This document shows positions 1 through 10,262 of a stretch of DNA of 64,000 bases, one piece after another (the first letter of the stretch is position 1; every line of letters begins with the position of its first letter). The DNA comes from Hymenochaete sp. R1 (taxonomy: Eukaryota > Basidiomycota > Agaricomycetes > Hymenochaetales > Hymenochaetaceae): NCBI GenBank assembly GCA_019400425.1, contig JAFREE010000048.1, forward strand, positions 62,001 to 126,000. The letters are read 5' to 3'. The notes under the pieces were generated by a model. That model did not search any database. It saw only the letters and a list, made by a program, of their open reading frames with translations, and was not told the DNA's origin. A program made the position numbers and the translations under genes.

Positions 1-558
1 TTCTGGAAGAGAAAGCGCCACGATGGGAAATTCATATGAGTTGCCGTGACAAGAGAATCTGCCGAATTAGACGAACCTCGCCGTAAATTTGCGATTTCGG
101 ATGAATACTGTTCGATCTCTACATCGACGACTGACGACTTTTCCTTTAGCGACGAGAACTGTCTCTTCAAATTCGAAACAACAGTTTCAGCTTCCTTCTT
201 CTCCGCGTGTTCTCGCTCCAGTACTAAAAAAGTACGAAGCGTCAGTTTTAGCTGCTCTCAACGTGTAGGTAGCCAATCGTTACGCACCTTGCATCAACTC
301 AATCTCCTTCACTTTACATTCCCGTATCTCCCCATCTGCCTGCGTCAATCTTTCCTGAACCCTTTTCACCTCTGCGCCATGTCTTTGCTTCCTTTGTACG
401 ATCTCTTCTCGCGCGCGCGCCGTGTAGTTCTTCACCGCCTTGAGAAATTGCGACGATGTCCTTTCGAACTCGGCTGTTCGGAGGTCAATGGTGGTGTCTC
501 CAGACTCAATATGAGCTGCGAGGTCAATCGTAAGCGGATTCGAGAATGCTCTGGCCAT
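1..558 (-). CDS. Spc25-like kinetochore protein, 5' part (runs off left edge)
   Basis: This is probably the Spc25 subunit of the Ndc80 complex, which links kinetochores to microtubules. The ATG is at 558-556. Exons read on the minus strand are 558-288, 223-77, and one beginning at base 2. The introns are 287-224 (GTGCGT...TTTAG) and 76-3 (GTTCGT...TTCCAG). The first exon reads MARAFSNPLTIDLAAHI and then FLKAVKNYTARA, followed by KVKEIELM. Exon 2 gives a charged coiled coil (EREHAEKKEAETVVSNLKRQ ... VDVEIEQYSSEIANLRR). This order of a short N-terminus, an FLKAV.NYT segment and a long coiled coil is what I remember of fungal Spc25. The C-terminal globular RWD-like domain would lie outside the window, so the name rests on the N-terminal half only. 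Another coiled-coil protein is possible. Confidence 0.6.
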
Positions 559-608
559 TTTTGTGGGACTTGCGGGGAATTAGAATCAATGTGTGAGGTT
601 GAGAGGTT

Positions 609-630
609 GAGAGAGAGAGAGAGAGAGAGA
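609..630. repeat. (GA)n microsatellite upstream of the Spc25-like gene
   Basis: An uninterrupted GA dinucleotide run of about 11 units lies 50-70 bases upstream of the Spc25-like start codon, read on the plus strand. On the transcribed strand it is a CT tract, as is common in fungal 5' leaders. Confidence 0.9.
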
Positions 631-1559
631 TGCCATGGCGCGATCCTTGCAAGTCGCAAGTCCAACGCGGTCATGTGATTTATAGTGTCTAAACCCAAAA
701 TTTTCCTTACGCTTCTTTACATCCATCCGTTGCCTTTTGCCTTCACCTCTTCATCCTCGTCTCTTTGTCCAACGGAATGATTTGGGCACCCATAAGGACA
801 CCAGACTCCTTTTCTACTCACAGCTTCCACGTTCATGCGAATTATGTCGACGCTTCTCATCCCGATTCTCTCGGTGGATACGGGTGGACACATATTGTCC
901 TTTTCGTAATGTTGACTATCGTCACGAAGTCTCTACCGAATATAAAACTCCTGGAAGCTCGCCTATCCAGCTGATATCGAACGATGCACGACAGTCAAGT
1001 ACCGAACATCTACATGATCTTCATCTCCCTCGATATCATCTGAGACCTAGCAACACAGAAAATGCAAGCATTTTATCCGTCAGTGATTCTACGCATTCAC
1101 TAAAGCACTCACACTTGGGCTTGCTACTCGCTTGAGCGAAGCCTCGAACGGGCCCTACGGAGTCAGTAACTAAGACACTACTGTTATGACTGTGACAGTT
1201 ATATTTCTCCGTCCAAATGTACTTGAAACGATGGCTGGCTTGACAATCTGAACAGTCATTTCTCGGATCTTGGTGCTCTTGAACCTTCTGTGATGTGATC
1301 TCAGACCAAGAGCACCCAACGCCGTGTCCGGTTCCTAAACAAAGCGCACACGCCCTTTCCTTCGATACTCCTTCTCCAACTTCCTTGCAGTTGATTCATT
1401 TGGTGGGTCTTTTGACGCAATGTTGACTTTCAGGGACCAATGGCTTAAATCCCAGGGTCCGGTCTAGCCCATGAGGCAGTAGATGCACCAGAGTTGGAGC
1501 AAAATAAGGGTACGTGTACAAGCAAAGTGACTATTCCACATAACTTACTTTATAACAGT
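631..1559. other. Intergenic, no supported gene
   Basis: Short open frames occur, for example around 737-1135 on the plus strand. None has a recognisable motif, a plausible intron pattern or sensible composition. I see nothing functional here beyond the likely promoter of the minus-strand Spc25-like gene on the left. Confidence 0.6.
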
Positions 1560-1765
1560 AAATTTGTTCGTTGTCGTTCTCAGCGCAGGTAAGTGAAATT
1601 CTCTTCTTTCGAGACCTCTATACAACTCGCTCGAAATCTATTAAAAGGCATCATTGGTCTATCGACTGCTCTTGTTGTGCAGGACGAGGACTACGATATC
1701 ACTATCGTTGCGAATTAATTCCCAGATGAGTCAAGGAACGTCAGAAGTCCAAATTTTCGAGCTGT
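1560..1765 (+). pseudogene. Decayed partial copy of the DAO gene N-terminus
   Basis: This piece matches the first two exons of the intact D-amino-acid oxidase gene that starts at 2503. It encodes FVVVLSAG, then a GTAAGT intron of similar size and position, then GIIGLSTALVVQDEDYDITIVAN. It then hits TAA where the intact gene has the Gln of VADQFPED, followed by a degraded FPDESRN. No further exons can be recognised downstream and there is no start codon in good context. The copy keeps the intron, so it arose by DNA duplication rather than by retroposition. It is inferred to be inactive because of the in-frame stop and the missing FAD/substrate domains. Confidence 0.75.
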
Positions 1766-2502
1766 GTGTCTGTTTTTTTTTGTCCCATATGTGAAGTTGA
1801 GAAACTTCAGGATGCCCCTTTCGTTGTCTGGGAAAAGGCGTTTATTACCCAAAGGGTATTGGATTTAGTTCGTCACGTTCTCATGGCTTCCGACAGACGT
1901 CACTTCTTTATCGTCATCTGCGAAAAACGCAGTCGAGTTCGGAGGAAAGGCCCTAGGAAAACATTCGAAGTTACCTTTTTGTATTTGTCACAAAGAAAAG
2001 ATGTTTCATTTCCCATCTAAACTCGGACTCAAAACGTGCTTCTTGAAGCTCGAGCGTTCTTGTTACTTGTACACATTCCGTCGATCTCGCCGAAGTTATT
2101 GCATGTTTGCTTATGCGCGAATGTGGCCATTATCCGAGGAATTCGTGCTGGGATTCAAAAAGGCGGCTAGTAGTGATTGGAACTCGAAGCTGTGATATGA
2201 TAAAATGATTGACCAAGTCAAAATCTGCAGTGGAATTTATAGGAATGAGTCCTATCCCTTAAAACATACAACCTTTATCCTTTAATGCACTAATAAACTA
2301 ATTAAGAGTAAAAATATTAAGCTCACCGAGATTGCAGAATCTTTCCCGACTTCCCCTCAGATCCGTCGGCCTCCCGTCGCAGCTCCGCTTGTATCGATGC
2401 CGGCGGCGTACGGTTTATGTTCTGTCGGCCCCGAAACATCGTCAAGCATAGATGAAGATGAAAGATTCCAATTTCTATCAAACTCATACTCTCTCCGTGA
2501 CC
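1766..2502. other. Intergenic between DAO remnant and DAO gene
   Basis: No gene is supported. The segment at about 2200-2330 is AT-rich. The last 150 bases before 2503 probably hold the DAO promoter and leader. I could not align this stretch with the rest of the DAO gene, so the duplicate really is truncated. Confidence 0.5.
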
Positions 2503-3946
2503 ATGACTTTCGTTGTTGTGCTTGGTGCAGGTGAGTTACGACTTCCTGGCCTCTTTGGAGAAGCAGATCGTATAGAACGTGTATCTTTAGGTGTTGTCGG
2601 CCTATCGACTGCTCTTATTTTGCAAGACAAGGGCTACGATGTCACCATTGTCGCGGACCAGTTTCCGGAGGACCCAAGGAGCATTAGATATACGAGTCAT
2701 TGGGCCGTGAGCTTGTCCTCCTTTGCACGCACTTTAAAATTTTGACAAGAAGGTTTTAGGGTGCTCATCATGTCAGCCATGCAGGTGACGATCCACGGAA
2801 GCAAGGTCTATGCACTCTACATGGATTAATGGCGAAGTCCTGATCCGTGGTAATAAACAGATTTGGAAAAAGAGACATTCGCTACGATGTGGAAAATGTC
2901 CGAGCCGGGAAATGAATTCGAGCATTGTTTTCTTCGTTTACCTCAGATTGAATATTACAGCGAAAAACGTGCAGATCTAGGTTTCCTAGAGACAATGCCA
3001 GACGTAAGTAGTCGTTATTCTTTTCTAAATAATTTTGACCTGCTCAATCTCTCCTTTAACTTCATGAATAACCAGTTCAGGTATCTTGAGGAAAGTGAAC
3101 TCGTTTCCAGCAGTGCGCAAGGCATTTCGTTTTCGACCGTGACGATCGATATGCCCGTCTACCTCCCTTTCTTGATATCAAGGTTCCGCGCAAGGGGCGG
3201 CCGTACAGAGCGTATATCCATCCAACACATTTCCCAACTTTTAGGCGGAGCTTACACCAAAGGTAGTGCACCCAATGCGATAGTCATCTGCACAGGGCTC
3301 GGCTCAAGATTGCTTGGCGGTGTCGAGGACAAAGACATGTATCCCATTCGAGGGCAAACGGTGCTACTGAAGGCACCATGGATTAGATTCGGGAGAACGC
3401 TTAGTAGCCTTGATGGATTATGGACGTATATCATCCCAAGACGCAGCGGAGATGTGATTGTTGGGGGATCGAAAGTCGATAATGACTGGTACGGTTTTCA
3501 TGTGCAATCAGTGGTTACGATACAGCAGACTGACTGCTTTGAAAGGGAACCGAAACCGAGGCCTAACGAAACTGAGGACATCCTGCGCCGAGCACTTGCC
3601 CTCGCACCAGAACTCTCACCTGCCTTTAATGCCAACAAATCCCATGAACCAGATTTAAAGGACCTCGAGGACATAGTCATTTCTGAGAACTGTGGTCTTC
3701 GCCCTGGACGGAAAGGGGGAATTAGATTGGAATCTGGCGTTATCAAGAACGCAACAGGGTTGCAAATCCCTGTTATTTATAATTACGGGTAAGTCAGGTA
3801 CTTGTCTTCTCGCTCAGAAGCATCTGGATTGAATGCTCGTTTGTTTTTGAAATTCACGTTGCGTTAGACACGCTGGATATGGTGTCCAATCGTCTTGGGG
3901 TTCTGCGAAATACGCCGTCAACCTCATGGAGAAAGCTTTGGCTTGA
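2503..3946 (+). CDS. D-amino-acid oxidase (FAD-dependent, DAO family)
   Basis: It oxidatively deaminates D-amino acids to 2-oxo acids with release of ammonia and H2O2, normally in peroxisomes. Exons: 2503-2530, 2591-2706, 2760-2805, 2861-3003, 3076-3488, 3546-3788, 3868-3946, giving 355 residues (family about 340-370). Seen in sequence: N-terminal dinucleotide site VVVLGAGVVGLSTAL; YTSHWAGAHH; IPRRSGDVIVGGSKVDNDW; the C-terminal substrate/FAD segment ENCGLRPGRKGGIR; and the signature NYGHAGYGVQSSWGSA. The intron 3489-3545 (57 nt) is in frame, and retaining it would add 19 residues and still give an open protein. The intron before exon 4 has an unusual GTCTAT donor. The protein ends in KALA, so I see no standard SKL-type peroxisomal signal. 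It is convergent with the mutarotase gene, 97 bases apart. D-aspartate oxidase is the close alternative. Confidence 0.93.
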
Positions 3947-4043
3947 AATTGAGTGGTCAGCAATTATAAGAAAGGAAGGAAGGATGCCTCTTATTCTGCT
4001 TTGACCTACACAGAGAATATTACGCGAATCAATACGTTCTACT

Positions 4044-5773
4044 TCACAAAGCCCTATCATTCTTATAAGTCACATCAACCTTGACGAAGTTGTTATATAG
4101 TTCGCCGGAAGCGAGAAGCGTGTCGTTGCCGGAGAGGGTCGTTCCGGGATTCAGGAAAGCGGCTAGTGGCTCGTGGAACTCGAGAAAAGCCGCCGCTAAG
4201 AGCGAAATAGATGTCTAATGAGACGAAAATCGGGCGATATGAAAGGGGGTACGTACCACCAGCAACATATCCATCACCCTTGCCTATTTCACCGCTTCCA
4301 CCGTGTATCTTCTTTCGAGCACTCTCCGGAACGATGAAACCTCCAGAGTAGAATTGAACGCCGGATTCTACGCACGATTTGTTCATGTTCAATTGACTTT
4401 AGCAAGACAAGGCCACTCACGATTTGTCGAGAATGCCAACTTCAAGCCAGATTTCTCCGACGATAGCTCTACCACCGGGTCCCTTTTGACATCTGATGGA
4501 CGAATGATGTCTTGTAGTATATCAACCTCCGGAAGTTCCTTCAAGGGTATGCGAAGTGGAATGGGTGTTGGGGCGGATTTCTCAAAGACATAAAATTCAT
4601 CTGAATGAAACGCATTTAGCATTCCGAAGATTTGAAATGGTAACTGATGATACTAGTACCATATCCAGAATCTGGGAATTGGTGGCCTATGATCTTTGAT
4701 GTGTGCTCTCTTGGTGAGCCCTTCACGGGATTGAGATTCCCGGTTGAAAGGAAGCTTGAATCAAGCTCGACGGAGTGTCCTGCCTTTAAAACTACGTCAG
4801 AAGGGTTATATTTATGACAATGTTGTAGAGTTCACCGACCTTCATGTCAAGTTTATGACCTTTGACGGTAAGCTCGGATGGGTCGCTTTGCAGACTCGCT
4901 TCGAGGTTGAATCCCCAATGCTAACCAAAACACAATTAAACGAAGGAGAAGACTGCAAACAAAGATAGCCAAACTCACCTGCGTCAAGTTCACTGGGGTA
5001 ACTTTATTTTCTTCCAGCAGTCTGGCCCTATACACAAGCAAGATGCTCCCGAGATGATACTCTCCCTTATCGGTATCAATCTCAGCTTGGCCTGGAGACA
5101 CAAGTCCAACAAGTACTTCAGTCTTCAAAGTCCCAGGGAAACCTTGATCACCGTCCGGCGAGGTATAGCTGAAGACAACAGACGATGGTATGGATCCAAT
5201 TGTGACCTTCTCCGAGTCACTGAAAAGAGTTGCTTGCGATGGGTGAAGAACGTCCCAGTCGACATCATCAAAACCTTTTGGCCCGCCGTGCAAAGATACT
5301 TTGGGGTCCGACTCTGGGATATGCATAATCATGTCAATGTTGCTGAAAGGAATGTTATTTCTAGCAGACGTACGGTTTCCCTGAATTGAAACCTGAGATT
5401 TGAATCCGCCTCTCTCGATATCGTGCACTCCGACGGGAATTCGATTCGTATAGCGTCCTACGATTGTGTTGTGGTACTTGTGGTATTCACTCAAGAAGTC
5501 GTTGGCATTCTCAGGACCAATGAGAATATCGTGGGTCTGAATAGGTAGCTCAGAGATGGTAGATGCGATTATTTATTAACATTGCTCACCTTTCCGTCGG
5601 CCTGTACAAAAATCCTATGCACGGTAACGCCATGCGGTAGAACCTATGTAGAGACGACGGATGAACGCTTGAAGACCCTAGCTTTGTCATGCTACAGCAC
5701 GCACCTCAATCGCCAACGACGGTGTTAAAGAGGGCAAGGCCAGAACAACAGGAGTGAATCCGGGCGAAGACAT
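4044..5773 (-). CDS. Aldose 1-epimerase (mutarotase)
   Basis: It interconverts the alpha and beta anomers of aldohexoses, feeding alpha-D-galactose into the Leloir pathway; it should be cytosolic. There are eight exons on the minus strand: 5773-5705, 5643-5590, 5536-4979, 4920-4840, 4783-4660, 4600-4421, 4367-4257, 4195-4044, giving 442 residues. Visible family motifs are IVGRYTNRI, the catalytic-His segment SLHGGPKGFDD, FSYTSPDGDQGFPG, VNLTQHWGFNLEAS with the second conserved His, GYDEFYVFE, and VQFYSGGF near the catalytic region. The start MSSPGFTPV follows from splicing two short 5' exons that precede THDILIGPENAN. The protein is longer than bacterial GalM, as usual for fungal members. It is transcribed divergently from galactokinase across about 620 bases, which suggests shared control. 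Confidence 0.93.
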
Positions 5774-6394
5774 TGTTGAGAACCTTGGTACGGAATTTTC
5801 CCGAATAGACTTGTATGAAAGAGGTGTAGAGAGAAAGAGCCAACGCTAGCCATCGTCGATTGTGCAACCCTCCATGGTCACAGGCTCAGCGCCCAGCTCG
5901 TCATCGGACCATATCTCAGCCACATCAGCTACTCGGCCCGCTTTCCATATCAGTCTTTCTCTCCTCGTCTTCAAGAACTTGAAGGATCCTCCGAAGACGA
6001 TACGATATACGAGTTTATTTTGTCGTGCGGTTGGTAATTGTTATGGATGGTGAGAAGACAAGTTGGGACCCGCGTCTGCTGATCAGCCGACGTCTGCAGG
6101 TTTGATGATCCTGCTCTTCTACTCAAATGTTTTACTTCGAGATTCCAAAGAGCTTCAAGTTGGAGTTTCAAAGAGGACGAATCTAGGAGGACGTCTTATC
6201 TGGAAGGCCTTCGTATACAAAAGCCTTAGGAAACAATATACCCACGGGCCGCCGTTGCCGCTTCATGCAGTTGCTCGGAGAAATTATTTCGAAATAAGCA
6301 TAACGACAAGCAAGGCAGAGCAGTGCATAAGCCTTCCTTCCTCTCCATCATATCCCACAATTCGAGGCACTTTTGACGGTATTGCTGCAACTAA
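5774..6394. promoter_or_regulatory. Shared divergent promoter region, mutarotase / galactokinase
   Basis: These 621 bases separate two divergent start codons of galactose-use genes, so the regulatory elements of both must lie here or in the leaders. I looked for CGG...CCG dyads of the Gal4 type. I saw only scattered CGG/CCG triplets, such as those around 5935 and 6247-6255, and no convincing 17-base UAS. The control protein therefore cannot be named. Confidence 0.55.
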
Positions 6395-8495
6395 ATGGCA
6401 TCTTTGGAAATACCTGTTTCCACATCACTGGAGGATGTCTTCCCAGATACAAGCATCCTAAATACTCAACGGTATATTGGAGTCTCAACTTTTCGCCGTG
6501 CTTATATTAATAGACCACATTCAACTACAGTACCTGTTACCAGAAACTGACCGATGCTTTTGTGGATCATTTCGGGAGAAAACCAGCCTTCATCGTACGT
6601 GCACCTGGTCGAGTCAAGTGCGTGCTATCTTATCATCTCCCAATCCGATTATAATCTGATCGCACTGTCAGTCTCATAGGCAAGTTCTATTATGTATTCC
6701 GAGACATCACTCATCAGACCACTGCTTCTCTTAAGGTGATCATGTCGATTATCAATTATTCCCCGCCATTCCAGCAGCGATTGAGCAAGATGTTCTTATG
6801 GCGGTCAGTCCTCAAGAGCCCGGAAGTGACCCTGGTCGAGTGACTGCCCAGAACATGGATAGCAAATACACAAGACAAACTTTCGCTCCAGAGAAAGGCG
6901 CAGATGGTAAATTCATATTGGATATCGACAAAACACAGTTACGCTGGGAGAGCTACGTGAAAGCTGGATATTTTGTTTGTTGTTTCTATCTTGGCCGAAC
7001 CGAGCGAAAGTTCTCTAAACTTGATCTTAAAAGGGCGTATTGGAAAGGTTTTTCAATGGAAATGACGAGAAACCAAGGGCTCTCGACCTACTGGTCACTG
7101 GATCAGTTCCTCCTGGATCGGGCCTCTCATCCAGCGCGGCTATGGTCGTTGCTTCGACACTCGCTTTTCTGGCTATCAATGACAAGCTCGATGGGGTAAC
7201 GAAGGGGGATCTAGTGGAGATGTGTATCATCAATGAACGAAGAGTTGGTCCGTAAATGTCCTTTCGGTTCCCCAATGAGACCTTAGCTCAACTTCTCTCG
7301 CTTTCAGGTGTCAACAGCGGAGGGTAAGAGTTCAAGCTCTACCGGCGTATTTGTTCTGAGACGCGAAAACAGACTTGACCAATCTGCCTCCGTCATTTGT
7401 ACCGCGAACTCTGCTATCTATATCTCCTTCTTCCCTACCCTCTCTGCTACGCCAGTCCTTCTACCTATCACACTCACTACCCCACGGGCAGTCTTCGTCT
7501 GTGCCAACTCCCTCGTCGTCTCCGACAAAGTCGTTCACTCTCGCACGCGCTACAACCTCCGTCATTTCGAGTCGCTCGTCTCTGCTCGAGTACTCGCGCA
7601 TAAACTCGGAGTCGAAGTCGGGCCAGACGAAAAGATCACGCTTCGGGAATTTCTGGATCGATGGTTGGGCGTGGAGAAAGGGGACGACATCAGCTTTGAA
7701 GAATTCAAAAATGGGCTTAAGAACGTTGAGAAAAAGATAAACGTATTGAAGCTCGTAGACAGCGATGGTTCCGATGGTACACAAGTTGGTGTGACAATGG
7801 ATGAAATGATTGCGTTGTCTGGAATGAGTCCCGAGGCCTTCCAGAAGGTATTTTTATCATGGGCCAAGAGTGCGTCTCCAAGTCGAATCTTATCTTCCTG
7901 AAAGCTACGCTAATGGAGACATCAAAAGTCGAAGCGACGCACTTTCAGCTATATAAACGCGCTAAGCATGTTTTTGCAGAGACACTACGCGTCCTTGAGT
8001 TCCGAGAAGTCTGTCTCCGTGCTACCGAAGCCGACGGGGTACAGGCAAACGGGTCGGCGAAGCCATTGCATGAACTAGGCCGTATCATGGACGAGTCACA
8101 CAAGAGTAGCATAGAGCTTGCCGATAATTCGTGTCCCGAGGTTGATGAATTGGTGAGGCTGGCAAAGGAGGCGGGTGCATACGGAAGTCGAATAACTGGT
8201 ACGTTGGCGTATGCATCTCTGTTTTAGATATTCGTGTCGCATGTGCTTCACTGGTTTTTTTTCAGGTGCCGGATGGGGAGGCTGTACTGTCTCGCTTGTA
8301 GACGAGGGACGCGTGCCAGAATTCATTGAGAAGTTGAAAGCGTCATACAGACCGTATCATGGACTTCATGGCGATGAGCTTGCTGAGGTCGTGTTCGCTA
8401 CGAAGCCGAGTGGAGGGGCAAGCGGTGAGTAAATGTGATTTCTGGAAATCTGTAGTTTACTGACGCGTGATTGATATTCAGCACTTATTTTATAA
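6395..8495 (+). CDS. GAL1: Galactokinase (GHMP kinase)
   Basis: It phosphorylates alpha-D-galactose to galactose 1-phosphate using ATP, the first committed Leloir step. Ten exons: 6395-6471, 6531-6617, 6672-6679, 6736-6974, 7034-7247, 7308-7323, 7373-7869, 7929-8198, 8266-8424, 8482-8495, giving 526 residues, normal for fungal Gal1. Motifs: galactokinase signature GRVNLIGDHVDY (residues about 51-62); ATP-binding GSVPPGSGLSSSAA (about 160-173); GVNSGGLDQ with the presumed catalytic Asp near 216; and C-terminal ITGAGWGGCTVSL (about 467-479). Exon 3 is only 8 nt (TCTCATAG) and exon 6 only 16 nt. The intron after exon 3 begins GCAAGT, a GC-AG intron. The last coding exon is 14 nt and ends in ALIL. 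It is divergent from mutarotase. An N-acetylgalactosamine kinase is the only close alternative. Confidence 0.95.
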
Positions 8496-8633
8496 GCGAT
8501 TTAAAAGAACTCAAGGACATTGTAACAAGTATGATGGTGATACCCAATTGTAGGGCGCGGCAACGAAATAAAAAGAACATATTAAGTACTCCCTAAATCT
8601 TACTATCAAGCATCGCCAGGCTAGTGAAGAGAA

Positions 8634-8657
8634 TTTTTTTTTTTGGGGGGGGGGGGG
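8634..8657. repeat. T11-G13 homopolymer junction
   Basis: Eleven T are followed directly by thirteen G, about 140 bases after the galactokinase stop codon. It may be real or may mark an assembly or sequencing weak point. Long G runs can form quadruplex structures. Confidence 0.9.
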
Positions 8658-10189
8658 AGTGGATTGCAACGATCTTCCAACTGGACGCTTGACCGTTCTC
8701 TTCTAGTCATCTTGACCTATGTACTGTAAAGACAGGGATCATTTCCCCTTCTACTCGACAGTCGCCTCTTCGTCAAAGCTCGAAAGCTGATCTTCTTGAA
8801 GATCAACATCGATACGGCATCTCCAGTCTCTTCCTAGTCAAAAACCGCGGGGTAAAATCGCACCAGACTTTTGACCGAGTCTATAAGCATAGGTGCGTAA
8901 TGTTGACTACACACCGTTTTATTAGCACCCCCCCCTCTCCCATCCCTTCGATGTATTGAAAAGCATGGGTTATCGATAGGAATCTGAGCCGTTCCTTTTC
9001 TGATTACGTCTACCCTTTGGGATACTAGTGGCCACTGCCCCGCCAGTGTCCTACCCTCAAATCCACCCCCGGACCTTCGCCCCTTTCTTCCAGCTTGAGG
9101 CTTTCATACTTTCCAGGTCGTTCAGGCGATACCATCGCGTCCCGTACCTCTTACATCCGAGAGACGCCCGTACCTAGTGCATGATGCGTCATGCATGATA
9201 CATCCCAAACCAGCGAATCACGTTCGTCCGGATCCCATACGCTGCTTCTGTATCAGATAACTCTCGCCCATTACCGTCATCGTCACCGTCGTTATCAAAA
9301 TCGATCGGTTGGCGCTCCAGCAGTCATTACTACTACTGCTACTACTAGTACTGGTTACTGTCACGGTACCAGTAGTACGACCAGTTACCCAACACAGTTA
9401 TTATAGTATCAGTATCAGGACTGGCGGCCTGCACTAGCATGTGCCAATTTTCTCAAGCCTCTATTCAGCGACTATTCACAAAAATAGAGTTCCTTTCAAT
9501 TCGATACGATTCGATCATCGGGCCTCGATGCGGTCCTCCGCCTCCGGGGCCTTCCGTTCATTGATTTTGATTGGGGTTTTGGTATTCGGTTTTGGTGTGT
9601 GGGATTCAAGCCTTTTTTCAATTATTTTCTCCACTCAGACTCAGACTCAGAACTCAGACCCTCTTTCATCACAGGACTACGAACTGCGAACTGCTGGCGA
9701 CTGCTGATTGCTGACCACACGACCCGCACGACCGCAAACACCCCGACACGGGGAGCCGTGCTCTCCGAAAAAAAAGACCATTAATATTAATAGATAAGTT
9801 GATATCAACCTATCTATCGTGATGTCCATGTCCATGGTAATACTACTACCAGCCGCACAGAGACATTACTGTAACCGTGATGTGCGCTTCCATACATGCA
9901 CACTGGCAGTCTGGCATGCACCCCAAATAATCAATAACTCGCATCTGATCACCCCAAAGGCTTTCCAAGTCCCCCCTTTCGATGTCACCATCCATTATAT
10001 ACGTATACATGCGTATCTACTACGGAACAAAACGGGTCGCACGCAAACTAAGCCTGGGAGTTGACACCTTTCATTTTAATTCCATATCATAGTATCGTTC
10101 GTCCCGAATCGCTCGTTCGCATCCCAGGCCACAAACAACAACTTTGGAAGACATCATGCATGATGACCAAACCGGCATACGATACCTTC

Positions 10190-10262
10190 CGTCCAATACT
10201 ACCAATACTACCAATACTACCAATACCGATAACAATAACAATAACAATATTAATACGAATAA
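10190..10262. repeat. Degenerate tandem repeat CCAATACTA then AACAAT
   Basis: Three to four units of CCAATACTA pass into ACAATA repeats and then ATTAATACGAATAAC. This is simple-sequence DNA with no coding potential. Confidence 0.8.

Noticed and set aside
46..678. 210-residue plus-strand frame
   Set aside because: Antisense to the Spc25-like exons, Ser/Arg-rich with an RERERER run from the GA repeat; no domain.
5774..6394. Gal4-type CGG-N11-CCG site
   Set aside because: Only scattered triplets found; no spacing match.
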